Positions 14,716 through 27,154 are shown, counted from the stretch's first letter. The stretch: DNA of 64,000 nucleotides from Diadophis punctatus similis (GCA_023053685.1 JALIGW010000005.1:36327980-36391979), one strand, 5' to 3'. Program-made: numbers and translations. The notes: generated by a model from the sequence alone, not told the origin.

Positions 14716-17700
14716 GAATACAACTTAAAATTCTTTGTTATTGGGAGCTGAAATCTACAACATCTGGATAATGTAAAAGCTGTCTATTTTTTTCTCTGTA
14801 GTTCCAGCATTTTTATACAATTTGTTTGTCCAAAGAATAATGAACATAAGAATTATTTAAGAAAAAATAGAAATGTTCAAGCATATGAAATCTATTTAGT
14901 CTAAGGATGTACTTAGACCACATGCATATTTATAATCAAGTATAGTTTATTCAATTAACCTAATTTTACAGGTTCATATGACTTACTGAACATAAACTAA
15001 TCAAATAACATGAATTCATTCCACATACTATGCTAAAATGAAGTTTTCATGCCAACTTGGAAGTAAATCTAGATGCAATATAAATTAATAATTTCAATTA
15101 ATTGAGGCTAGACTATGGAAAAATAGGAAGTGAGAAAAATTTCAGAGCAGAAGCAAAATGAAAGATAGATAGCTAAATCAAATTCAAATTTATGGGTGAC
15201 ACTGAAAAGATCTGGAATGGAATACTACTTCAATCCACTTCATTCACTGATCCTAGCTACTAGAGGAGGAGTAAAATAAGAAAGAACAGGAAAATTACTG
15301 TATATACTTGCAAATAAACCAAGAATCTTAGGTGTCAAAATGCAACTAAAAGTTGGATTTAACTTATCTGCAGATGGCCTTATCTATGAGTAGATACAGT
15401 AGTACTTGTTAAAAGTACCTTTAAGCTGCTCAGGATTGCATTTTTCGTGAGACAGGCAGCATATACATTTTTAAAAAATAAACTCATGGATAAGCCCATC
15501 CATGGGTAAGCTAATCCTTGAATTTTTAATCAAATGAATTATCCAGATATAAGGCAATTGTGAAAATGTAAAACTGTAAAAATTTTGAGAGGTCAGCTTA
15601 TCTGTGGATGGTACATTTTTCATGGTATTTTGGTTAAAAATTCCTCAGTTCTTCAGGTGCTTTCTTGCTGAAAATAGTTCTCCACTAGTGGACCTGTTTG
15701 GCTTCATGTTACTGGTTCCTCTTGGCATTGTCTTGTAGACAGGTCATAGGTGACAATTTTGAGATTGGATCTTTTGGACCTCACTGGCTCTGGCTTATGA
15801 ACAAGTATTGTTTCTTTGAGCATTCTCATCCTAAGAATGAGTATAGCCAAATATATACTAAGACACTTTGCTACAGACTTCAATAAAGAATACCAATTTT
15901 AATTCCATATGTACCAAAGTTCTTCCTAATTTATATCTTGCAGTTTTGTGTTATCTGTTAACTGATTTACGATCAAGATAATAAAGCTATTGCATTTGTA
16001 ATAATAATAATCTCATGGTTGTTGCTGCTCAATCCTGTGCAGGAACATATAGAAATTTTGTGTGTATCCTGATTTTTAAAAAAAATGGCAAGGCATATTC
16101 TGGATTATTTCACGGTGTTTTGTGTGACTTTAGATTTAGGTTTGTTTCGAAACCAAATTTAGGTTTTAAAACTGGAATTCTGCACTGAAGAGAGAAGGTT
16201 ATAAATTGTCTAAAATCTCAGGAAACATTTCCCATTTATTTACTAAAGACCATATGAAGTCATGTAGTCACAATCATTACTGATTGAAGACAGCTCCACA
16301 GAAAGCTGTGGAATGAAGAGCTGGTGAGTTGACTGTCTGTTCATAATTTCTCTCCAGAAAAGGAGAGGATCACACAGAAGTTTTTCACACACTTCTTTCT
16401 TCTCCAAGAGATTGCAGCTCAACTATTTCCAATGGGTTTCAGCCTCTGGGAGATGAGGGAATAGCTATCTTGCTCATACTATGGTCAGCGTCAGCACCAT
16501 TAAAAGGGCAATAGGTTTCCATACTTACTTTTCTAATCACTTTTGGATATTGCTTGTTAACTGCCTTTCAGCTATTAGGAACATTTGGATCAACAAATTA
16601 CAGCACCAGGTAAGTTGCCTTCAATTCTTAGTGAAACAAGTTTTAAATACAAGTTTAAGGACTTTTTTCTGGAATAAACAAGAACATATAATTAAAAGTT
16701 TCATTTTAGAAAATTACAAATGAACCAGGGGTCTTGATAAATTTAAAATAAGATTTTGGAATGAATTGTAAAGAATCATTATGGGAAAATGCTTTTGTTT
16801 TGATTAAAAAAAGAAATTAAGAATAGATAGAACTGGAAAAACTAACAATTAGAATTAAAATAGAAGAACACTCACACTCAACTTACAAATACAGAATTAA
16901 GAAAAACATTTTAATGTTGAATATTTGGAAGAATATTTTTGAACAATTGCCAGAGAAGTTAATTTTAAGTGTGTATGGTTCTATACTGTAGATAGAATGT
17001 GTTTCAAAGTATTTTGCTGATACCAAGATTGAAATTATGATGATTTATGGATTTATAGATAAGAGGTGGAATATGTGAAGGAAAGATAATTTGTTGCATT
17101 TTAAGAGAGACTGATAATTTACTACATTATTTATACTTGTAAAAAAGGAAGAAAATGGGTCTTTATATATTTATTTTCTTTTTGTTTTTTACCATATCCT
17201 TATTTTTTCTTTCTATTTATCTTTCTACTTACTTTCTTTTTTTCTTGCCGGAATCTTCTATATCTTTTTCTTTTTATTCTTTTGTTTAGTTGACATTAGT
17301 TTTTACAATTGTAAATAGTAATCTTTAATTAAATTGTTTTTTTTAATTCTTAACCTTAAAATTATTTTTTATTTTGTTCAGACTGGAAGATAAACTCACC
17401 CAGTGAATTTTCAGACTTGCTGTTCCAAAGGTCTCAAACAACTTTAAAATAGTTAATAGGCAATTCATGAATATGATTTGAAAATGAGGCTTGCAAATTT
17501 AGTGTCCTTTAAAAACATTACCATGGTTGTGAGCAAGGTGGATAATCCCTTTATCTCCCAGCACTCAAATTTATCGAAAAACCACTATTCTGTAATCTTC
17601 TTGCAAAGATCAGACATCCAATCTCTCATCCTCTCCTTATTTGGAGAGGTTCCAAGAAGACAGTCCACTCACCAGTGCCTTGGTCTTTGCTGTAGTCATC

Positions 17701-18829
17701 GACTCTGCTTTTGTGAATACATCTTCAGTTCAGCATCCCTAACCCAAATGCCCAGAATAGCTTTATTTCCAATTAAGGGTTTTTTTCCAGCTGTCTCAGT
17801 GAAAAGTTTAGAAATGCAGGAGGAAAGGATTGGCATCTATTGGTGACCTCTCAAAAAGAAGCAAGAAAGAAATGGACAATAACCATAAACCACTGAATGC
17901 TAATTTATTTTAGTGGTTACAATGAGAATCTTAGATTTTTTAGATAGTCATTCAGCTGCTTAACAATGTAACAGGCACTTTCCTTAAAAGGTTGGCACAA
18001 GTGTGGAAACACAGCAAATGGTATGCCAAGGAGCAATCTCTGAGCTACAGCATGATGCCAAGTGCAATTAGTGAAGTAAGCTGCTGAACATATAATTACT
18101 AGGGGAGGGGGATTTCTGTTCAGGATGGATTTACAAATTAGTCAGATGGTTGTGAGGAGAATGTGGAAAAACATGAATGGGATATTAACATATGCATTTG
18201 CAAAATTACAAATCAAAGCTTTAAAAAAAATCTGTTAAAGTTTCCCCATTGATTTCATATGGCATTTGCTTCTAAAATATGTAAAAAAAATAAAGCTTTG
18301 AAGAAGTAGAAGGAGGGAAAAGTTGGTCATTAATATTTAATGATAGGTATTTGTTGTTTTGTCTTTGTTTTACCCAAGCATTAATTTCTTTTCTTAACTT
18401 ATTATTTTTTGCTAAACAACAACAGATGCTCCGGCTTGAGCACATATTTGTTTTTATCATTATTTTCAACAAAATTAACTCCAACATCGATATCTTAAAA
18501 AAAAAAACCAGTTTGCCAACTCTGCTACGTATAATTTCCTAAAGTTTCCTAAAGCTCATTCCCAAGGATAGAGTGATCAAATATGTCAGTGAAATTATAC
18601 CATATAGAGGTTAACCCTTAGAGGTAAACCAAGATCAGGAAACAGACTTCCCAAGGAGCTCTATTTTATTAATGCAGGGCATAATAATAAAATCTTGAAA
18701 GCCTGACAGAGACTTTCTCTTCTCCTCTATAACCAAAGAGAATCAAGGAGGAGGTCTCTTGAGTTTCTTTTTCACTCTCTATCAGTAAATACCACTTCTG
18801 GTATTTACCTAATGGCTTCTGAAATTCTT
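14716..18829. other. Intron sequence without recognised features
   Basis: Mostly AT-rich. There is a T-rich block around 17150-17370 and short (AAT) runs near 16000. The 122-codon plus frame at 17478-17846 has no motif I recognise and no splice-flanked or promoter context, so I do not call it a gene. Confidence 0.45.
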
Positions 18830-18832
18830 CAG

Positions 18833-19075
18833 GAGCCGAGGTGGCACAGTGGTTAAAAGCAGCACTGCAACCTTCAGCTGATTGCTAGTTCAGCAGTTCA
18901 GCTGTTCAAATCTCACCAGGCTCAAGGTTGACTCAGCCTTCCATCCTTCCGAGGTGGGTAAAATGAGGACCCAGATTGTTGGGGGCAATATGCTGAACTC
19001 TGTAAACCGCTTAGAGAGGGCTGTAAAGCACTATGAAGTGGTATATAAGTCTAAGTGCTATTGTTATTGCTATTC
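18833..19075 (+). mobile_element. Full-length tRNA-derived SINE
   Basis: It begins GGAGCCGAGGTGGCACAGTG (A-box region) with a B-box-like GTTCAAATCTCACCAGG about 60 bp later, then the GAGGACCCAGATTGTTGGGG body and the GTGGTATATAAGTCTAAGTG tail followed by short GCTATT units. It is the most complete member of this SINE family in the window on the plus strand. Confidence 0.9.
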
Positions 19076-19079
19076 TATG

Positions 19080-20530
19080 AGGCCATCTCCGTACAGAATA
19101 CTCAGTTGGTCTAATTTCTTTACCTGGGCATAATATCAGTAAAATCAAAAGAGCTTAGTACATAATAGATACACATAGGATTGTAGGGATAGCTTCTGAA
19201 GTTTATACCAGGCATTAATTGAAAGTGTTTAGTCTTATTACCTTAAAAAAGAAAACTGAGCAGTTACCTAGTTTAGTTCTGTCAGAGTATATTCAAAATA
19301 TCATTATGCAAATGTTTTGGGAACAGAAACTGCTTATAAAATTATTCTTAGAAAATCTGAGACCTGAGCTTTTGGACCAGAGCTAGATATTTCCTTATCC
19401 AACTTCAGGATTAGGAAACTTATCATAATTAGGTTTGAAAAGGATGACTATGAAATTTCATGAACGATTAAATATGTGATTAGCAGATTAATTATATATG
19501 TAAATGTGCATAAGGTTAAAAGGTTATAAACATTTGATGTGTTTTTAATATTTTGTATTGCTGCTTTACCGAATGTCACTGTGCATGCCATTTAGTAATT
19601 TAAAAAAAAACATTAATTTTGGATGTAGTCTATAAAGCAGGACTATGCAACCAGTATCTAGTTATACTGTAGATATTACAAACAATAATGGACTCATAAA
19701 GTAGCTCTTAAAAATCAAAGTCTTAAAATGGAACTTGGGTGGTTATTGCTAATTATTAATCTGTTTTGTTCTTTAATACATATCTTGACCTTTGAAATAG
19801 CCAAGTTCTCCCAGACAAACCTTTGCCCTCTTTGCCCCTCCCACAGACACATATGGTTCTTTCTGTACCCAACTGGGATAGCAATAAAATCATATATTCT
19901 AATTATGTGGGGCCTACATACGTGCAGCTGTTTTTCTCAGACGGTGGTCACAAAGAATATTTATATAATGTGCCCTTCGCCTAATTACAACCACTCACAA
20001 ATAATTTCTCAAGATTTTGTTGTTGTTGCTTTGTATAGACAATGCTGATGAAATGCTTCATAAGTATTTTAAAATGGACACATGGAAGATATCAAGGTTT
20101 GCAATCATTACCTCATCAGATATTTACACCAAGAGATAATCTACTCTCTCTACAATAAAGGAAGTGTAAATATTGGCAAATTATAGGCACATATAATAAA
20201 TCAGTGTAATATCCAGTGTCTCCATCATGTCAATGTACAGTTATCATCTCCAACTGAAATCAAATCTAGTCATATCTTTACAACTATATTTCACATGGTC
20301 CACCAATATATTTATATTTTCATGAAAATTTGAATTCTTAGGCACACATTTTCCAAACAGATACATTTTACTATATACATTTTGGAGGTTTGGATAACTA
20401 TATCATAAAATTCAGAGACTTGTCTTTTCAAAGATTAATCATTTTGATTGCATACTGTAAATGCAGGATTAGGTATACATATACTGTACAAAATACAAAT
20501 TAAAAATATCTCTATTTAAATTCCATTATG
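19080..20530. other. Intron sequence without recognised features
   Basis: AT-rich sequence. The 106-codon frame at 19728-20048 has no recognisable motif. No terminal repeats are seen. Confidence 0.45.
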
Positions 20531-20534
20531 CCCC

Positions 20535-21715
20535 AGATAAAAACTTCGCTTGCAAAGAACACTTTATCTCTGGACCCCTACATGATTGGATAACTGCGTT
20601 CCTGTCTAACAGACAACAAGTGGTCAAAATAGGAAGTGCCATATCAAATCCTGATCCTGTCAACAGTGGTGTCCCTCAAGGCAGTGTTCTAGGACCAACG
20701 CTCTTCATACTCTACATAAACAATCTTTGTGATCATATCATAAGCAACTGTGTTCTCTTTGCTCATGATGTTAAACTATTTAACACCACCGACAATGCTG
20801 CTACCCTTCAAAAAGACCTTGATCATGTAGTAGAATGGTCAAACAACGGGCAACTTCAAATCTCAACCAACAAATGCTCTGTCTTACAAATTGGCAAAAA
20901 GAATCAGAATACAAAATACAAACTTGGAGGAAACGGACTTGTAGATGACCCTCACTCTGTCAAAGACATTGGAGTACTCATATCCAATGACCTAAGTGCT
21001 AGAGCCCACTGTAACAACATTGCCAAAAAGGCACTAAGAGTTGTTAATCTAATCTTGCGTAGCTTCTTCTCTGGCAATATTACACTGCTAACCAGAGCAT
21101 ACAAAACATTTGTTAGACCCATTCTGGAATAGAGCTCACCTGTCTGGAACCAGCACTGCATATCAGACATAAATACAATCAAGAGAGTCCAGAAATATTT
21201 CACAAGAAGAGTCCTTCACTTCTCCACTCGCAACAAAATACCTTATTCTACCAGACTTGAAATACAATTTACAACTATGTCGCCTCCGATCTGATCTAAA
21301 TGTAGTTCATAAAATCATATACCAAAATGTCCTTCCTGTTAATGACTACTTCAACTTCAACCGCAGCAATACACGAGCACGTAATAGATTCAAACGAAAT
21401 GTAAACCGCTCCAAACTCGACTGCAGAAAATACGACTTCAGCAATAGAGTGATCAATGCCTGGAATGCACTACCTGACTCTGTGGTTTCTTTCCCAAACC
21501 CCAAAAACTTTAACCTTAGACTGTCTACAGTCGACCTCTCTCCATTTCTAAGAGGTCTGTAAGGGGCGTGCATAAGCGCACCACTGTGCCTACTGTCCCT
21601 ATCCTACTGTCCTATTGTCCTCTTTTATCATTACTTTTTACGGATGTTATGTTTATACAAACAACTACTATCTGTACATGTTTGACAAATAAATAAATAA
21701 AATAAATAAATATAT
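20535..21715 (+). pseudogene. LINE RT C-terminal half and 3' end (Rex/CR1-like)
   Basis: The frame from 20620 encodes the RT palm (SGVPQGSVLGPTLFILYINN), the catalytic box in altered form (LFAHDVKLF, where FADD is expected, so the first catalytic Asp is His), then the thumb (CSVLQIGKKN) up to a stop after KTFVRPILE at 21132. Another frame, 21257-21562, continues the C-terminus and ends LSPFLRGL. The 3' UTR ends TTTGACAAATAAATAAATAA. It is 5'-truncated, with one stop, one frame change and a lost active-site residue, so it is dead. A second copy of the same family lies inverted at 40.07-40.94 kb. Confidence 0.85.
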
Positions 21716-22196
21716 ATATATAGAGAGAGAGAGGACAGAGAGACTAAAAAATCCAGAATTCTTTTTAAAAAACTAATAATTGAGCATTTTGTTAAGTCTA
21801 GCTTTTTATCTACCTGATATTATCCAATGGTCAAAACTGAAACTACACTAAGAAATATAAGCAAACACACTTTCTTAAATATGAAAGAGCCAAAGAAATA
21901 TTCAGTGGCTTGTCATATAAAAACAAACTGCTTGGACCATGTTTGCAGAATGAGACATTTTCCCTCCTTGAAGAGAAACTGGGTTAGACTAGAAATGCAT
22001 CAAACCCTCTCCCTGATGTACTAGAAGAGAGTTCCTGTAGAGGAAATGAGTCATACTTCCACCTGCTTAATGGTCTCCTGTTATTTAATATGAAATCTTT
22101 TTAGAGTCAGCGTATATGAGAGCAACAATAAATCTGTATGAAAGAAATCATGTGGAAAGCTGTTATAGGTAGTAAGTAACACCTGCAGCAGAAATA

Positions 22197-22545
22197 CAGG
22201 CAGTCCCTGGGTTAAGTACGTCCGATGTAAGAACAATCCTTAGATACAAATTGACTGCCTATTCTTAAAAATGGTGGATATTGTTCTCCTTCCTTGAGCC
22301 AATGAACCATTGAAGCCATGCAATGCTTTCAGGAACCACTGAAATCATAGTGGTTTTTTTTAAAAATATACAGTCTATTTTTATTAGTTTTCAGTGATTC
22401 CTGAAAGTATTGCATGGCTTCAGCAGTTTGTTGGCTGTAGGAAGGAAAGCACAGTCTGCCATTTTCAGTAATAGGCAGACCATTTGTATGGATGAGTTCC
22501 AACTGATGTAGAAATTCAAGTTAAAGACAGAATTAGGAATAGAAC
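22197..22545. mobile_element. Foldback (hairpin) element, probable MITE
   Basis: The left border begins with CAGGCAGTCCCTGGGTTAAG. Inside, TGAAGCCATGCAATGC and TTTCAGGAACCACTGAAA (about 22313-22346) are inverted as TTTCAGTGATTCCTGAAA and GCATGGCTTCA (about 22391-22425). The segment can therefore fold on itself. The outer right end (about 22540) is less clear, though CTCTTAACCCACTCTTAA may pair weakly with the left end. Confidence 0.55.
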
Positions 22546-22549
22546 TCAC

Positions 22550-23800
22550 TCTTAACCCACTCTTAACTCTGTAACAGGGAAGGCTTTATACCACTAGAAC
22601 TACTTAAGGCCAGTTGGCTTAAAGTTCAAAATGTAAACTCTGTCACTTTAAAAAGACAACTCCAACCTCTGGCAACCTCTTCCCCTCAATCCCCACCCCC
22701 CAAAAATATAAGCCATCTGAGTAACTCCTGTATATAAAAAGAAATTTCTCAGTCACTTGTACTTATCCTGATTCCTACTTCAAATATCAGAAACCATCAG
22801 CCAGCTGTTATTTCCCAAAACTTTAAAAAAGGAAGAAGTAGTGATAATACAAGCAAAGCATCTTCAAATATTACTTTGATAATTTAATAGGCATCTAGAT
22901 ATATAAATCAAACAAATGATCAAGATTGTTTTCTCTTTAAAAGGAACATTTGATATGGATTGACTTTTTTCTGCCTAAAGATAAGGTGTGAAGTGATCTC
23001 CTATTTAAAGGAGATAAGTGGCAATGAAACATGAAATGAAAAAAGTACAAGGTTCAACTCGCACCCTGAGCCTTGTATCCTTGTTTTCAGGCCTTCACTT
23101 ACTTCGGATACCCAGATACATAATAGTTAGATTTATAGTCCACTTAATTTTCAAGGTGAGTAATTACAAAAGAAGATTGAGTTTTACTGACATATTCCTT
23201 GACAGACAGAATTGTTAGGACATTTTACCAATGAACTGTGGCATTGAAAAGTAACACTCATATCATCTGAGTCTTGACAAAAAAAATACTGCATTTTTTT
23301 CTGATTAAAAAGAAACATCTGGAAATACTTTTCATCCCACATATATTTTAATTTGTAAATTTAAATGGTAATCTTATTACCAATAAGATTAATTATGAGT
23401 ATCATACTTTAAGCTTTGATACTAATAATCATACTTTAGTGACAAAGTATGATAATCATACTTTAGTATCATACTTCAATGTATACCAATTAATATCATA
23501 CTTTAACATGGGCATGATAGCATGGATTAATTTGGCAAAAAGATATATTTGGGATTACCAGATTGGGGCTGCAAAAATCTAAACTTCTCCAGTTCTGAAG
23601 CCCTATTCTATGCACTATCTAGATCTTAACTCCTTACAGAGGTTTATCTTAATTATCCCAACTGACATAAGTCAGTCTTAGAAAAAAATGTTAAACCTTG
23701 TTAACCTGTGCCTGGATAACAAGAGTACAAGGCAATCTAAACAAATGGTCTACTCTCATTTTACATGAATATATGAAGATGAGAATATCCAGTATGATCA
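22550..23800. other. Intron sequence with short TCATACTTTA direct repeats
   Basis: No exon is recognised. Between about 23401 and 23505 the unit ATCATACTTTA occurs about five times directly and once inverted at irregular spacing. The rest is AT-rich intron. Confidence 0.5.
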
Positions 23801-23802
23801 GG

Positions 23803-25670
23803 TTTATTTATTTATTTATTCGGCTTTCTTATATGCCGCCCAACTCCCGAAGGACTCAGGGTGGCGTACAGCATAGGAAAATACAAGAAACCAATAAACA
23901 AAATTTAAAAACATAATATAAAAATTAAAAATGCAATATAAAAACAACCATGCAACAACCAAGCATACCCGGGGGAGAGTTCAGCTGGAGTTAAGCTCTG
24001 CCCCCTGCCTGCAGGAAAAGCCACGTCTTAACGGCTTTTCGGAAGGCCAGCAGGGTGAGGATGGTTCAGGTCTCTGGAGGAAGTTGGTTCCAGAGCGCGG
24101 GGCCTGCCACAGAGAAGGCCCTCCCCCTAGGACCCGCCAGCCGGCATTGCTTAGCCGATGGGACCTGGAGGAGGCCAACTCTGTGGGCCCTAACCGGTCG
24201 AAGGGAAGTATGAGGCAGAATGCGGTCCCGGAGATAACCCGGCCCTAAGCCATGAAGGGCTTTAAAGATGGTGATCAACACCTTGAATTGGACCCGGAGA
24301 CAAATGGGTAACCAATGCAGCTGGCGGAGTAAAGGTGTCACGTGGGTGTACCTTGGTACACCCACCACAGCACGCGCAGCCGCATTTTGTACCAGTTGGG
24401 GTCTCCGGATACTCTTCAAGGGTAGCCCCATGTAGAGCGCATTGCAGTAGTCCAAACGGGAGGTGACAAGGGCGTGAGTGACCGTGAGTAGAGCCTCCTT
24501 CTCCAAGTATGGCCACAACTGGTGCACAAGGTGAACCTGTGCAAAGGCCCCCCTAGCCACAGCAGTAAGATGATGCTCCAATTTTAGCTGTGGATCTAGG
24601 AGGACCCCCAAGTTGCGGACCTGGTCCGAGGGAATCAGTTTCGTTCCCTCTAAAACCAAGGAGGGACAGTTGTAGTCCTTAGGAGGCAATACCCAAAGCC
24701 ACTCAGTCTTGTCGGGGTTGAGTCTGAGTCTGTTCCTCCCCATCCAGATCCTAACGTCATCCAGGCACTGGCACATTACATCAACTGCCACACTGAAGTC
24801 AGACGGGGTGGTGATGTACAGCTGGGTGTCATCAGCGTACTGGTGGTAACGCACCCCATGTCTGCGGATGATCTCACCCAGCGGTTTCATGTAAATGTTA
24901 AATAGGATGGGCGAGAGAACCGACCCCTGAGGCACCCCGCATAACAGGGGCCTAGGGGAGGATCTCTGCCCTCCTGTTAACACCGAGTGCATCCTATCGG
25001 CGAGATAAGAGGAGAACCACCGTAAAACGGTGCCTCCCACTCCCAACTCACCGAGACGATGCAGAAGGATACCATGGTCGATGGTATCGAAAGCCGCTGA
25101 GAGGTCAAGTAGCACCAGGATAGAGGAGTTTCCCCCATCCCGGGCCCGCCAGAGATCATCTATCAGAGCGACCAAGGCAGTTTCTGTATTGTACCCGCGC
25201 CTGAAACCCGACTGATAGGCATCTAGATGCTCTGTTTCATCCAGAAGTCGTAGAAGTTGAGTAGCCACCACCTTCTCCACAACTTTCCCTAAAAAAGGTA
25301 AGTTGGAGACCGGACGATAGTTCTTCAAATCAGCTGGATCCAGGGAAGGCTTCTTCAGGAGGGGTCTCACCACCGCAGTTTTTAACGACTGCGGTACGGA
25401 TCCCTCCCCCAAAGAAGCGATGACCACCGCCCGGATCCAGCCGCGTGTCACCTCCCTGCTGGCCGAGACCAACCAGGAGGGGCACGGGTCCAATAAACAG
25501 GTGGAGGCCCCCATCGCCCCCACGGCTCTGTCCACATCATCAGGAGAAACAGGCCCAAACTCCTCCCACAACGGTGGACTAAGACTTGCCCCAGTCAACT
25601 CCATGGACTCTGCCCAGCCAGAGTCCAGGTTCGACCGGATCCGAGCGACTTTATCCGACAGATAAAGGTT
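23803..25670 (-). mobile_element. 5'-truncated L2-like LINE with long open RT frame
   Basis: The element runs in minus orientation from about 25670 to the (AATA)n tail at 23803-23820. It carries the RT frame listed separately, then a roughly 245-bp 3' UTR with ACGCCACCCTGAGTCCTTCG and GGGCGGCATATAAGAAAGCC before the AATAAATA tail. The endonuclease domain is missing, so this is a 5'-truncated insertion. Its 5' end is only about 300 bp from the SorCS exon at 25972-26079. Confidence 0.85.
24066..25604 (-). CDS. LINE reverse transcriptase (L2/CR1-clade), partial
   Basis: An uninterrupted frame of 512 codons begins at the first Met in an already open frame; the natural N-terminus (endonuclease) is absent because the element is 5'-truncated. 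RT motifs appear in order: LKNYRPVSNLPFLGKVVEKV (about residues 95-114), FRRGYNTETALVALIDDL, the first catalytic block VLLDLSAAFDTIDH (about 164-177), CGVPQGSVLSPILFNIYM (about 222-240), and the intact YADD box (HQYADDTQLYI, about 254-264). The thumb and C-terminal region ends in ALWNQLPPET, where LINE proteins of this group usually continue another 20-30 residues, so a late stop has trimmed the end. Without an endonuclease or promoter it is not expected to be active. The open RT core suggests a fairly recent insertion. Confidence 0.85.
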   Translation of the reverse strand: MELTGASLSPPLWEEFGPVSPDDVDRAVGAMGASTCLLDPCPSWLVSASREVTRGWIRAVVIASLGEGSVPQSLKTAVVRPLLKKPSLDPADLKNYRPVSNLPFLGKVVEKVVATQLLRLLDETEHLDAYQSGFRRGYNTETALVALIDDLWRARDGGNSSILVLLDLSAAFDTIDHGILLHRLGELGVGGTVLRWFSSYLADRMHSVLTGGQRSSPRPLLCGVPQGSVLSPILFNIYMKPLGEIIRRHGVRYHQYADDTQLYITTPSDFSVAVDVMCQCLDDVRIWMGRNRLRLNPDKTEWLWVLPPKDYNCPSLVLEGTKLIPSDQVRNLGVLLDPQLKLEHHLTAVARGAFAQVHLVHQLWPYLEKEALLTVTHALVTSRLDYCNALYMGLPLKSIRRPQLVQNAAARAVVGVPRYTHVTPLLRQLHWLPICLRVQFKVLITIFKALHGLGPGYLRDRILPHTSLRPVRAHRVGLLQVPSAKQCRLAGPRGRAFSVAGPALWNQLPPET

Positions 25671-25971
25671 GTTTAATTGGTATACGTAAAACAGAATTCT
25701 GAGTCTAACTGCTGCTAGCTCAGTAAGTATTAGTATCTTGTTTTAGTACCACATATATTTAAATTAAAGCTGCAATGGAAATTTACAACAGAAGCATACC
25801 ATCAAAGCTGCAAGAATAACAAGATGTAGTTGATATACTAGCATAAAATTTCAGACTTTAGGGAGCAACCCAGAGATCCCCTGGAACAAACCTGACATTC
25901 TGTTTGATGGATGGCCTAAATGGCTCATCTCTACTGTCTCACAAGGCATCTTGTTTAAGTCTCCAACTTAC

Positions 25972-26079
25972 GTCATTATCTGAGTTTCTATGCCTGGCTC
26001 CACTAGGGATCCATCCACGAAGAGCGGTGCTGATGTGAAGCCATATTTATTCCAGGTCCTTCCTTCATCAAAACTGACC
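25972..26079 (-). CDS. SORCS1: SorCS receptor (SORCS1-like) coding exon, 3'-most in window
   Basis: The 108-bp exon has acceptor TCAATCTCAG at its 5' side and donor GTAAGT at its 3' side. It completes a Trp codon split with the exon at 38110-38201 (TG|G) and encodes VSFDEGRTWNKYGFTSAPLF followed by VDGSLVEPGIETQIM. SFDEGRTW fits the Asp-box pattern (S-x-D-x-G-x-x-W) of a VPS10 propeller blade. It ends in phase 2 (AC|), so a further exon must lie downstream; I could not find it within 1-25971. The protein is a type I membrane sorting receptor of neurons. The exon borders and frame are firm. The paralogue choice (SORCS1 rather than SORCS3) rests on my recall of family residues. Confidence 0.9.
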
Positions 26080-26740
26080 CTGAGATTGAAAGAGATGAAA
26101 CACATGAAAATGTTTCACTGCAGCCATTTCCAAGGTAATTAAATATCTTTGGCTGATGAGAGAGAGAGAGAGAAAGAGAGAATAGTTGGATTTATAAATA
26201 GGCACCAATCTTCACAATCTTCCATATTATTAATACTCTGATTCAACATGCTTTGAAGAGATAATACAGCACAATTATTAAAGTAAGTAAGTGACAGCTG
26301 TGTTTGAGTAAAATGATTGCTCCAATTAGAGGAAAATGGAAGATCACATAAAATAACCTGCACAGTGAATTATTGTCTTTCCTTTTTGAGCTAGGTTTCC
26401 TCATTCAGGTCTGGTGGTATTTATAAAATTCAACTATACTTCTTTTAGAGTGACCATGAAAAATTCTTGTGGAAGAAATGAATGACAAGATGACAATGAC
26501 AATGATCAGATTATGGGATGATTGGTACAAATGGTTAAACAACAGATGGATAGCTCATGAATGATTAAAGTTAAGAAGGTATAGAAGTTTGAAAGGTGCT
26601 AAGAAACTGTAAAAAATGAATATTTTTGTACCTAACAGTGTTATTGTAAAATTGATAGATAAAAAAGGATAATATAAAAAGAAAATTACGCAATGATGGA
26701 TTTATATATATATAGTTAATTGTATTTAAGAAGAGGGACA
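26080..26740 (-). other. Intron start, short AG-repeat, nothing else recognised
   Basis: This is intron sequence just upstream of the exon at 25972-26079. It has an interrupted (GA)n run near 26158-26180 and no further motif. Confidence 0.5.
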
Positions 26741-26742
26741 AA

Positions 26743-26836
26743 TTTATTTATTTATTTAGTGAGATTTATATACCGCCTCACAGTGCAAGCACTCTCTAAG
26801 CGGTTTACACCAGTAAGCAATGTATATTTATATTAC
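26743..26836 (-). mobile_element. SINE 3' end fragment
   Basis: Four TTTA units are followed by GTGAGATTTATATACCGCCT, CACAGTGCAAGCACTCTCTA and CAGTAAGCAATGTATATTTA, identical in layout to the 3' parts of the SINEs at 7838 and 56224. The tRNA-like head is absent. Confidence 0.85.
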
Positions 26837-27154
26837 CAAATGGATTGGTAATCGGTGTAAAAGGATATGGGATAAATGTCAAATAAGTTGATTGTAAAAA
26901 TCTTTTTTTAAAAAAACCTTTAATAAAAATTATTTTTAAAAAAAGAAAAAAAAAAGAAAAATTCCTGTGGAAAAAAAACATTGTATTAAACACAAACAAG
27001 AACTTTAATGAGTGCAAATGCAGTTGCCCCATAAAATAAGCAGTTTCAGATTTGTAACCCTAAATAAAATATGTATCAAAGTGAGCGATTAGTCCTATAG
27101 TGTCTGAGGATTTCTACATGTTTGTACCATCTTTAAATGGCATATGTGGACAAC

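Noticed and set aside
17478..17846. 122-codon plus-strand frame as a possible small gene
   Set aside because: No recognisable domain, no splice or promoter support, AT-rich intron context.
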